DNA of 54,540 nucleotides from Bradyrhizobium lablabi (GTDB lineage: Bacteria; Pseudomonadota; Alphaproteobacteria; Rhizobiales; Xanthobacteraceae). Shown here in pieces: positions 34,046-41,243 of this stretch. How positions within the stretch are numbered: position 1 is the stretch's first letter; every line of letters begins with the position of its first letter. Location of the stretch: contig NZ_LLYB01000060.1 of the NCBI RefSeq assembly GCF_001440475.1, forward strand, positions 202,283-256,822, read 5' to 3'. Position numbers and translations under genes: made by a program. A model generated the notes under the pieces. The model was not told where the DNA came from and searched no databases. It was given only the letters and a program-made list of their open reading frames with translations.

Positions 34046-35004
34046 TTCTCATCAAGCGTCAGGCCCCGGATCTTGCCGGAGAGGAACAATTGATCGCTCT
34101 GTTCGGAGTGGGCCTCATCGGCTCCGCCGTCGCACGCGCCATCATGCAGGAAGGGGTAAGGAGCGCCATTACATTGCCCTTCAGCTGGAAGGACGCTGAT
34201 TGCAGGGAGGCTGATCTCGCCTCGCTGAGCGAGACGATGATCAGGATGATGGCAGGTTCAGTTCGTCATGTCGAAGTGGTATGGACGGCTGGGCGAGCGG
34301 GCTTTGCCGCTGGCTGGGCCGATGTTGAGGAGGAACTCGCCGCCTTCGAGAGTGTGAATCGCCTCTGCGTGCAGTTGCGCGATGCCCTCCCGGTTGCGCG
34401 ACACCGCATTCACATAATGAGCTCTGCGGGAGGCCTTTTCGAAGGGCAGCGATTCGTTGGGGAGCAGGCGGTCCCTGCGCCACGTCGGCCCTATGGTCAT
34501 TTGAAGTTGGAGCAGGAGCAGCGCGCGAACCGGATTTCGGCAGGCATAATCCCCTTCATTTATCGGCCGAGCTCAGTCTACGGGGTGGGCGTCTTCGGTG
34601 GCCGGGCCGGGCTCATCGCCACGCTGATCCAGAATGCAAAGGGGTACAGACCATCGCGCATCGTCGGGCGATTGGACACGATCCGTGATTATGTGCTGGT
34701 GAATGACATCGGAAAATTCGTCGTGCAGTGCATAAATAAGACAGCCGAGCGACCGGAAAGCTTCCTGCTCGCAAGCGGCAGGCCGACTGCGATGTGCGAG
34801 GTGCTCGACATCGTCGGCAAGGTAATTGGACGGCCCCTATATCTCAAGCTGGATACCGCGCCCTCGAATGCGAGCCATTTCAGTTACAGGCAGTCTGCGC
34901 TCCCCGACAATTGGTTCCCGACCGACCTGGAAACGGGGATCAAACAGGTCGCGAGGCAACTCGCCTCCTCGTTTGAAACTAGGTCGCGTGGACATTTACC
35001 TTAG
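34042..35004 (+). CDS. NAD-dependent epimerase/dehydratase family protein (extended SDR)
   Basis: A 320-residue protein that starts at a GTG overlapping the glycosyltransferase stop (GTGA, 34042-34045). The Rossmann motif reads FGVGLIGSAV (Gly at 22, 24, 27). Ser/Thr activity residues lie in HIMSSAGGLFEG, and Tyr151/Lys155 form YGHLK, the YxxxK of extended SDRs. IYRPSSVYGVG and RDYVLVNDIGKFVV are typical of nucleotide-sugar epimerases. It likely modifies the sugar used by its partner glycosyltransferase; the exact nucleotide sugar is not evident. It is the last gene of the A/T-richer island. Confidence 0.82.
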   Translation: MILIKRQAPDLAGEEQLIALFGVGLIGSAVARAIMQEGVRSAITLPFSWKDADCREADLASLSETMIRMMAGSVRHVEVVWTAGRAGFAAGWADVEEELAAFESVNRLCVQLRDALPVARHRIHIMSSAGGLFEGQRFVGEQAVPAPRRPYGHLKLEQEQRANRISAGIIPFIYRPSSVYGVGVFGGRAGLIATLIQNAKGYRPSRIVGRLDTIRDYVLVNDIGKFVVQCINKTAERPESFLLASGRPTAMCEVLDIVGKVIGRPLYLKLDTAPSNASHFSYRQSALPDNWFPTDLETGIKQVARQLASSFETRSRGHLP

Positions 35005-35083
35005 CAGCAAGGTCGCGGCACGATCAGGCAGCGTGGCGTTGCCAAGGTGTCACGCCTGACGGCGGCTAATCCTTGCAAGCAAC

Positions 35084-35350
35084 TCAGTTCATCTCCTCCA
35101 GCAGCCTCCGCGCGTCCCCCAACACCACCTGAATCCGCCTTCGCTCGGCGATCGCGTCCCTGGTGAACAGGCCGTGCTTGCGCGCGTTCTGGTTTGCTCT
35201 TGGCGCGCCGGATCCCGGTGCGCCACCGTGCATGCGGCAGCGCTTCTTGCCGTGCACCGCCGGCGAGCGGCACGCGTCGCCGGAACGGGTTTTGGCGCCA
35301 CAACGTGGGCTCGCCAGCATCGGGCCGGTATTTCTGATGTGATTGCTCAT
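35084..35350 (-). CDS. HGGxSTG-type small basic protein (copy 1)
   Basis: An 88-residue basic protein. It has two Cys-containing segments (SPRCGAKTRSGDACRSPAV and KKRCRMHGGAPGSGAPRANQNARKHG) that look like a small Cys/His metal-binding motif followed by the HGG...SG signature. It ends in helical ERRRIQVVLGDARRLLEEM. Similar short proteins are frequent in Bradyrhizobium and in phage-derived regions; the function is unknown. It overlaps by ATGA the end of the truncated gene at 35347. Its near-identical partner lies at 38722. Confidence 0.75.
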   Translation of the reverse strand: MSNHIRNTGPMLASPRCGAKTRSGDACRSPAVHGKKRCRMHGGAPGSGAPRANQNARKHGLFTRDAIAERRRIQVVLGDARRLLEEMN

Positions 35351-35694
35351 GCCTGTGCTTCTCGTTTGGCATCAGCGGAATCGCGTCCTCGCCTGGAGCG
35401 CGCGGCCTTCGGCACCTTCCGCGCCACGGATGCCGGGTTCTTGTCCGATACGATCACGCTGGAGTGCTGCATGACGTTGCCGACAATGGCCTTGCCGCCA
35501 TCGCCGATCGACACGTTCTGCACGGTGTTGGCAGGCTCGCCATGGCTCCGGTAGCGGTTGAGCGCCTCGATCTGGGCGGGAAACGTGCGGGCGAGCCGGC
35601 CCAATGCGCGCGCAGCGCTGTCGTGCTGGGCGAGGTCATCGGCATTCGCTAGGTGATGGGCACATCGCATTGCCATCACATGAACCGAAACCAT
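35347..35694 (-). pseudogene. 5'-truncated copy of the hypothetical protein at 38985
   Basis: The frame from an internal ATG (35694, MVSVHVMAMRCAHHLANADDL) to the stop is closely similar to residues 105-220 of the full protein at 38985-39647: same AQHDSAARALGRLARTFPAQIEALNRYRSHGEP and VQNVSIGDGGKAIVGNV. The first 104 residues are missing because an inverted repeat replaces them. It is therefore probably a pseudogene, though a 115-residue product could be made. Confidence 0.7.
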
Positions 35695-35704
35695 CTGCGC
35701 CCCC

Positions 35705-35788
35705 AGCAAGCGTAGCCCGGATGAGCGCAGCGATATCCGGGGGATGGTCCATCCCCGCATATCGCTACGCTCATGCAGGCTGCTCGCT
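35705..35788. repeat. REP-like inverted repeat (AGCAAGCGTAGCCCGGATGAGCGCAGCGA type)
   Basis: AGCGTAGCCCGGATGAGCGCAGCGATAT on the left and ATATCGCTACGCTCATGCAGGCTGCTCGCT on the right are imperfect complements around GGGGGATGGTCCATCCCC. The same element lies at 37393-37478. It abuts the truncation point of the duplicated segment. Confidence 0.85.
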
Positions 35789-35994
35789 GCGCGAGATCCA
35801 TCTCGGCTTGAAACCGAAGCCTCGAACCGGCCCAATCGGAGGCGAACGGCTGCAGGCGGCCTATGAGAAGGCGATGGCGAAGAGGGCCAAGGGCTGACGT
35901 CAGCGAGGCGCAACCCGCGATTGCCTGACGAACGTCGCGGGACAAGCGGCCTCACGCATACGCAAAAACGGCAACTGTCCGCTTCATAGGAAAG

Positions 35995-37179
35995 CTATTG
36001 AGCCGCCGTCACCCGCAACGATTTCCTCGGAGCCCGTTCGGGGCTCGATTCCGGATCCGCGATCGGGCGGCGGTAGGTCGCGATGCGGCGCAGCCAGCCG
36101 ACCTCGAAGACACGGTTGGATGGAAGGTTGCGAACCCGCTGCTGCAGGACGAACTGCGCCGCATCGGCGAATTCGGCCCGCACGGCCTTCGGATCGCCGG
36201 TCACACCGTTCATCTTGAGCAGCACCTGCTTGAGACCCCAACCCTGCCGCCGTCCGGTCTCCCGGTTCATTGCGGCTTCGTTCGGGTTGGTGCCTTCGCC
36301 CTTGAAATTGATGTAGTCGATCAGCGGATAGAAATTCTCGGAGGCACGAACGACGCGCGTGAACTGGAAGACGATATGGTCGCGCTCCGCGCCCTCGGGC
36401 GTCGTCTTGAGGATCTTCTCCATCGCACCTTGCGCCCGCGCCATCATGAATTGCGTCTGCTCCGCCACGGTGTCGAGCAGAAACTGCCTCAACTCATTCA
36501 TCTGCGGTGAGTTGGCGTTCTTCCTGAACTCGGCCCGGCTGGTCCACGGGTTGGCCGGAATTTGCGTCTGGTCCAGCCAGGCGGGCAAACGCACGTTCTT
36601 CTTGCGCATGGATTCGAGCAGGGCCGGAAAGCTCTCCTCGAAAGGCAGCCATTTGCCGACGGGAAACCAGATGAAATGGCCGATGCCTAAGGAAGCGAAT
36701 TCCTCGTTCGCATTCCATGACGTGATCGCATCGCGTTTTCCACCGGTTTCATTCAGCCAGATCTTCTGGCCGATCTTCTTCGCCAGATCGTCCGGCAAGA
36801 CGAGCTGTGGTACAGGTAAATCCTTCGCCTCGTGGCTCGATTTCCGTGCTTCCGGCATTTGAACGGCAGCTTCCGGCGCTGGCTTCTGCAGCTCAGGCCG
36901 TCGCGAGACTGTTTCGGGTTCTGGCTTCTGCGTGCGGGATGCTTGCGCGGCGCCAGGCCCACTTTGCTCTTTTTCGCTATCAGCGACGCCTGTCGCCTCC
37001 GGCGCGGCTGTTTCCGCCCATGCCGTTTGCGTCGCCATGCCGGCGACGATGACACACGAAAGCAGCCATGAGCCGCAAGCAAGCGCCTTCGCGCTGCACT
37101 GTCCGCCTTTCGCTGGCCGTGCCGTTCGCCTGCCGCTACCCGCACGCCAGCGGCCAATGAAATCACCGCCCATGTCCAT
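35995..37179 (-). CDS. exported protein of unknown function with a lysozyme-like SLGIGHFIW region
   Basis: A 394-residue protein. Near residues 25-55 is a hydrophobic export segment (CGSWLLSCVIVAGMATQTAWAE), then a Glu/Pro/Lys-rich linker to about 125. The conserved region begins with IGQKIWLNETGGKRDAITSWNANEEFASLGIGHFIWFP (about 140-180). Its Glu after the Asn and the GIGHF stretch recall lysozyme-like muramidase folds, which is inference. LPFEESFPALLESMRK, LPAWL and GEGTNPNEAAMNRETGRRQGWGLKQVLL follow. I start at the ATG 37179; a frame from 37440 runs through a repeat. It lies between the two copies of the duplication together with an L,D-transpeptidase-like gene, so a cell-wall role is plausible. 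Confidence 0.68.
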   Translation of the reverse strand: MDMGGDFIGRWRAGSGRRTARPAKGGQCSAKALACGSWLLSCVIVAGMATQTAWAETAAPEATGVADSEKEQSGPGAAQASRTQKPEPETVSRRPELQKPAPEAAVQMPEARKSSHEAKDLPVPQLVLPDDLAKKIGQKIWLNETGGKRDAITSWNANEEFASLGIGHFIWFPVGKWLPFEESFPALLESMRKKNVRLPAWLDQTQIPANPWTSRAEFRKNANSPQMNELRQFLLDTVAEQTQFMMARAQGAMEKILKTTPEGAERDHIVFQFTRVVRASENFYPLIDYINFKGEGTNPNEAAMNRETGRRQGWGLKQVLLKMNGVTGDPKAVRAEFADAAQFVLQQRVRNLPSNRVFEVGWLRRIATYRRPIADPESSPERAPRKSLRVTAAQ

Positions 37180-37392
37180 GTTTCCGAAGGCTAGCCTGAC
37201 GGGAAGGGTCGTACGGTCGAACAACACGATGCGTATGGCGAAATCGTGGGGCCATCGTGGCGGCCCGGTGCCGGCGCCACATGGGCGACAATCCCGCACA
37301 TCGCGCCGACGATGGGGGCGAGAAAGCGGTCCCTGAGAACATCCCGAGAATGCTGATGCGCGTTCGACCGACACTTCCCGCACATCGGCGCG

Positions 37393-37478
37393 CAGCAAGC
37401 GTAGCCCGGATGAGCGCAGCGACATAAGGGGATGGTCCATCCCCGCATATCGCTGCGCTCACGCGGGCTACTTGCTGG
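37393..37478. repeat. REP-like inverted repeat, second copy of the 35705 family
   Basis: AGCAAGCGTAGCCCGGATGAGCGCAGCGA and CGCTGCGCTCACGCGGGCTACTTGCT pair as arms around GGGGATGGTCCATCCCC. The 35705 copy shares both arms and centre. Confidence 0.87.
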
Positions 37479-37559
37479 GCGAGGTCTTCCGCATTTGCGC
37501 GGTGACGAATCGGAGAGTTGGCCTCCGGCGAACCGCCGCGTGTACAGCGGATTGAGAAT

Positions 37560-38525
37560 CTACGGCTTGCAAACCGCCGCGCGGCTGGGGGCCGGTTCCG
37601 GATCCCTGTGGTATCGAGCGAGGATCGGTTCGAGGAGTTCTCTTGACCAGAATTTCGGAGCGCCGATTTGCTTCAGGCAGACAGCGTTCCAATAAGGGCT
37701 GTTGGACAAATGCGGCCGGCGAGCCGAGACGGCTTGCGCAACCGCCTTGATGTCCTGCGATTCCGGGTAGATGTAGACCGTCGTCGGATCCTTGAGCAAT
37801 GGAATGATTTGTTCTGCGTCTGAGCGCGACCAGCTTGTGCACCCGTTGCTGCGTCCGCCAGCGTAGTCCTCGAGAGTGCCGACCGGAACACACCCGTTTT
37901 CATTCGCGTATGGACTGCGCGGCATCCATCGAAAACGTATCTGCCTCAGCAAAACGGCCGCATGCCCGCCGATGTCACGCTCTCTGGCATTGGCGGTCTC
38001 TCCCTCGCCGTCAAACTGAACGAACGAGCGCATCAGGACGGCATCCTGTTTCGCGGAGTTGCGATAATAGCCCTTGAACAAGGTTCTCGTCTCGGCCGTC
38101 ACGTAGGCGCCGCCGGTCGTCAGATACGAATCCAGCGCATTGCCGAAATTCTTCGCACATTCTTTTCCGTTCGCGAAGTTCGCGACACCCTTGATGTTGC
38201 GACCACTGCCATGACCCGTGGAGACTGCACGAAACGACCGGTCAGCTTCGCAGATCGTGTAAAATCGCTTCCCCAATCTGCCACCGTTGGGGCGCGTCGC
38301 GTCCATGGCAAAATAGCAGGGATTCTTGACGACGCCTGTGGCCACCTTTTTCAGATAAAGTGCGCGTGCCCTCTGCAAGACCACCCGGGCGATCTGACCC
38401 TCGCCTTCGCCAATGCGGCTCCGCAACCAGGCCGGAATGTCGGACGGTTGCTCCGTTGCAAGGGATGCAGCCGTCCCCCAAACGGCAATTGTGCCGATGA
38501 GACAAAGGCTCCTGATAAGGTGCAT
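37560..38525 (-). CDS. exported L,D-transpeptidase-like protein (YkuD_2 type)
   Basis: A 321-residue exported protein with a signal peptide (MHLIRSLCLIGTIAVWGTAASLA). The catalytic-type motif is GRSNGCTSWSRSDAEQII (about residues 225-242), where the Cys stands in the HxxxxxxS-GC arrangement of YkuD_2 L,D-transpeptidases. The His is supplied by DIGGHAAVLL about 40 residues earlier. KRFYTICEADRSFRAVSTGHGSG and LDSYLTTGGAYVTAETRTLFKGYY match the strands that precede the site in this family. It could form or edit 3-3 crosslinks or attach proteins to the wall. The ATG 38525 exposes the signal peptide; a frame from 38696 hides it. Confidence 0.78.
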   Translation of the reverse strand: MHLIRSLCLIGTIAVWGTAASLATEQPSDIPAWLRSRIGEGEGQIARVVLQRARALYLKKVATGVVKNPCYFAMDATRPNGGRLGKRFYTICEADRSFRAVSTGHGSGRNIKGVANFANGKECAKNFGNALDSYLTTGGAYVTAETRTLFKGYYRNSAKQDAVLMRSFVQFDGEGETANARERDIGGHAAVLLRQIRFRWMPRSPYANENGCVPVGTLEDYAGGRSNGCTSWSRSDAEQIIPLLKDPTTVYIYPESQDIKAVAQAVSARRPHLSNSPYWNAVCLKQIGAPKFWSRELLEPILARYHRDPEPAPSRAAVCKP

Positions 38526-38721
38526 TCCTGACTGCAGCAACGGAACATCCCCATCTGCTTTGACACTTCCCGGTTCAGTTGCTGCTCCGGCAATGATCCG
38601 GCAGTCGCGGATTCGATGGCCGCATTCGGCCAGTCTACGCCAATGATAGTCGATTATCTCCCGCTTTGCAGTCCTGAAAGGCAATTTGGCGGGCAAGCAC
38701 GCGATCCGCAGCGCAGCGCCT

Positions 38722-38988
38722 TCACTTCATCTCTTCCAGCAGCCTCCGCGCTTCACCCAACAACGTCTGAATCTGCCTTCGCTCGGCGATCGCATTCCTG
38801 GTGAACTGGCCGTGCTTGCGCGCGTTCTGGTTTGCCCTTGGCGCGCCGGATCCCGGTGCATCGCCGTGCATGCGGCAGCGCTTTTTGCCGTGCACCGCCG
38901 GCGAGCGGCACGTGCCACTGGTGCGGGTTTTGGCGTCGCAACGTGGGCTCGCCAGCATCGGGCCGGTATTTCTGATGTGATCGCTCAT
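38722..38988 (-). CDS. HGGxSTG-type small basic protein (copy 2, HGD variant)
   Basis: An 88-residue paralogue of the protein at 35084, matching over its full length. The central motif reads HGDAPGSGAPRANQNARKHG, so the second Gly of HGG is Asp here. Cys pairs (SPRCDAKTRTSGTCRSP and KKRCRMHG) are kept. It overlaps the upstream gene by ATGA (38985-38988), a coupling also seen in the other copy. The function is unknown. Confidence 0.75.
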   Translation of the reverse strand: MSDHIRNTGPMLASPRCDAKTRTSGTCRSPAVHGKKRCRMHGDAPGSGAPRANQNARKHGQFTRNAIAERRQIQTLLGEARRLLEEMK

Positions 38989-39346
38989 GCCTGTGCTTCC
39001 CGCTTGTCGGCAGCGGAAGCGCGGTTTCGCCTGGAGCCCGCGGCCTTCGGCGTCTTGCGCGCCGCGGAGGCCGGGTTCTTATCCGATACGATCACGCGCG
39101 CATGCTGCGTGACGTTGCCGACAATGGCCTTGCCGCCATCGCCGACCGATACGTTCTGCACGGTGATGGCAGGCTCGCCATGGCTGCGGTAGCGGTTGAG
39201 CGCCTCGATCTGGGCGGGAAACGTGCGGGCGAGCCTGCCCAAGGCGCGCGCGGCGCTGTCGTGCTGGGCGAGATCGTCCGCATTCGCGAGGTGATGGGCA
39301 CATCGCATCGCCATCACATGAACCGAAACCATCTGCGCCACCAGCA
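38722..39346. repeat. 625-bp segmental duplication, copy B (intact)
   Basis: Directly repeated relative to 35084-35708. This copy continues into the complete upstream gene, so it is the likely ancestral arrangement. Confidence 0.85.
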
Positions 39347-39647
39347 TGGCCTCGACGGAATCCCGGGGGCGAATGCTCTTCACCATCGAAATCATGAAAG
39401 AGAGGTTGACCTCGTCGGGGCTCTCGCCGCTCACGCTGGCCTTTACCAATTGCCTGACAATGCCATGCATCGCTTCGCGGTCAGTGACCCCCATTGCGTT
39501 GGCCATGAGCTGTTCGCCGAGCTCAGGGTCTGGATGGTCGATGGAGAATCCGTGCGACAGAAGCTTTATCCGCGGGGAGGGGGCAGCTTTGGTCTGGTCA
39601 GTTGCAGCGATCGTCGTTGGCACAGTGAGGTCCGGAGCGGTGTTCAT
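38985..39647 (-). CDS. conserved-type hypothetical protein partnered with the HGGxSTG gene, 220 aa
   Basis: A 220-residue soluble protein. The N-terminal half (SIDHPDPELGEQLMANAMGVTDREAMHGIVRQLVKASV, about 40-77) is helical, and MVSVHVMAMRCAHHLANADDLAQHDSAARALGRLARTFPAQIEALNRYR (about 105-153) forms another helical block. A short beta stretch follows (TVQNVSVGDGGKAIVGNVTQ) and a basic tail (about 190-220). AAGGA precedes the ATG 39647 by nine bases. I do not recognise the domain. The stable pairing with the HGGxSTG gene, seen in both copies, suggests a functional unit, possibly of phage origin (inference). Confidence 0.7.
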   Translation of the reverse strand: MNTAPDLTVPTTIAATDQTKAAPSPRIKLLSHGFSIDHPDPELGEQLMANAMGVTDREAMHGIVRQLVKASVSGESPDEVNLSFMISMVKSIRPRDSVEAMLVAQMVSVHVMAMRCAHHLANADDLAQHDSAARALGRLARTFPAQIEALNRYRSHGEPAITVQNVSVGDGGKAIVGNVTQHARVIVSDKNPASAARKTPKAAGSRRNRASAADKREAQA

Positions 39648-40068
39648 GTCGAGATTCCTTCGGCCACGCGCGCGTGGCAAGCGCGCGGTTCGGCCACGCG
39701 CAGGCGATCGTTCGCCGCGGCGGTCCGGTGCAATTTCAATGGTGGGTGAGGATTTTTCGGCTGCAGTCGCGACGGACGCGCCCGCTGTTGCGGGGCGACG
39801 GGCGCATGCAGGATTTCGGAATGATGGAAAAATGCCCCTGATTTGCCCGACGCGTCAAGTTGCTTTGTCGGATGGCGGCGGCCGCCTGTTACTTTGCATG
39901 GGGTTGTTTTCGATATTTTGGGAGCGCGTTCCTTCGAAGGGGAGTTATGCTGGCAAAGGCACGGTGCGATATGCGTATGGTCGCGCGTGCTCGAGTTGCG
40001 TGGCCGACCTGCATATGAATATTCCGCAGGGCGCGCGCGCCTGACAGGGCAAGCCAGGGAGGTTCGAC
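39648..40068. other. intergenic region between divergent genes
   Basis: About 420 bp with no supportable gene. It begins with Cys/Arg-type GC-rich palindromic sequence (CGGCCACGCGCGCGTGGC, 39661-39678) and contains a more A/T-rich stretch near 39890-39930 where a promoter for the racemase-family gene could lie. A GGGAGG site sits just before 40069. Confidence 0.4.
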
Positions 40069-41172
40069 ATGGCGAAGATCACCGCGGTTGAGACGCTTCA
40101 GGTCAATCTCAAACCCAAGGTGAAGCGGACCGACGCCGTGCAGAGCTTCGAAGCCCAGGAAACCCCGATCGTCAAAATCCGCGATGCGGACGGCGTCGAA
40201 GGCATCGGCTACTCCTATACGATCGGCACCGGCGGGTCCTCGGTCATGAAGCTGCTCGATGATCATCTGGTGCCGCTGCTGATCGGCCGCGAGGCGGAGG
40301 AGATCGAGAGGATCTGGCGCGACCTGTTCTATCGTGTCCACGCCACCACGGTCGGCGCGCTCACCTCGATTGCCCTGGCCGCGATCGACACGGCCCTGTG
40401 GGACCTCCGGTCAAAGCGCGCGAAGCTGCCGCTCCATAAAGCGGCCGGGGGCGCCAAGGACCGCATCAAGCTCTACTACACCGAGGGCGGCTGGCTCCAC
40501 ATCGACGAGGGCGAACTGGTTGAGGAAGCGCTGAAGGCCAGGGAAAGCGGCTTCGGTGGCACCAAGATCAAGGTCGGCCGGGCGCATGTGGCGGAAGATG
40601 TTCGCCGCCTGCGCGCGGTGCGCAAGGCCGTCGGCGACGACTTTGACGTCATGACCGATGCGAACCAGGGCTTCATGGTCGACGAAGCCATCCGCCGCGC
40701 CCGCCATTATGAGGAATGCGATATCGCCTGGTTCGAGGAGCCGATCCATGCCGATGACGTCATGGCCCACAAGCGGCTATGCGCGTCGACGCAGATTCCG
40801 ATTGCCGTCGGCGAGTCCATGTACTCCTTGTCGCAATTCAAGGATTATCTTCAGAACGATGCCTGCTCGATCGTCCAGGTCGATGTCGGCCGCATCGGCG
40901 GCATCACCCCCTGGCTGAAGGTCGCTCACATGGCGGAAGCCTTCAACATTCCGGTTTGCCCTCACTTCCTGATGGAGCTTCACCTGCCGCTTTGCTGTGC
41001 CGTGCCCAACAGCCGCTGGCTTGAATTCATTCCCCAGCTCGATCTCGTGACCAGAACAGGCATGAAAGTCGAGAACGGCTATGGCGTGCCTTCGGAGGAG
41101 CCGGGCCTCGGCATCGATTGGGACTGGAGCGCGCTCGACAAACTGGTGGTGCATCGTAAGGCGCATGGCTGA
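40069..41172 (+). CDS. mandelate racemase/muconate lactonizing enzyme family protein (enolase superfamily)
   Basis: A 367-residue enolase-superfamily enzyme. The catalytic KxK is TKIKVG (Lys166, Lys168). Metal ligands are Asp197 in MTDANQG, Glu223 in AWFEEP and Glu249 in VGESMYS. The general acid/base His299 is in VCPHFLMELHL. The Lys pair together with this His places it in the mandelate racemase subgroup, which abstracts the alpha proton of an acid sugar or hydroxyacid. Typical substrates are sugar-acid dehydrations; none can be named here. GGGAGG before the ATG supports the start. There are no obvious pathway neighbours. Confidence 0.92.
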   Translation: MAKITAVETLQVNLKPKVKRTDAVQSFEAQETPIVKIRDADGVEGIGYSYTIGTGGSSVMKLLDDHLVPLLIGREAEEIERIWRDLFYRVHATTVGALTSIALAAIDTALWDLRSKRAKLPLHKAAGGAKDRIKLYYTEGGWLHIDEGELVEEALKARESGFGGTKIKVGRAHVAEDVRRLRAVRKAVGDDFDVMTDANQGFMVDEAIRRARHYEECDIAWFEEPIHADDVMAHKRLCASTQIPIAVGESMYSLSQFKDYLQNDACSIVQVDVGRIGGITPWLKVAHMAEAFNIPVCPHFLMELHLPLCCAVPNSRWLEFIPQLDLVTRTGMKVENGYGVPSEEPGLGIDWDWSALDKLVVHRKAHG

Positions 41173-41243
41173 AGCCGAGCCGCATGGTGAGGTCGAGACT
41201 TTCGCGGCAGGCGAGGGGAACGTACGCTATCGTGTGACGCCGC

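Larger units (their letters stand above)
35084..35708. repeat. 625-bp segmental duplication, copy A (truncated)
   Basis: This segment matches 38722-39346 in the same orientation and with the same length. It holds the HGGxSTG gene and the 3' part of its neighbour. Homology ends at CAGCA, exactly where a REP-like element begins. Confidence 0.85.

Noticed and set aside
28287..35004. Prophage or integrative element with attL at the tRNA
   Set aside because: No integrase and no second copy of the tRNA 3' end found in the window; only composition and gene content suggest acquisition.
35084..39647. Prophage remnant around the HGGxSTG genes
   Set aside because: No capsid, terminase, portal, tail or integrase genes are seen; the small genes alone are not enough.
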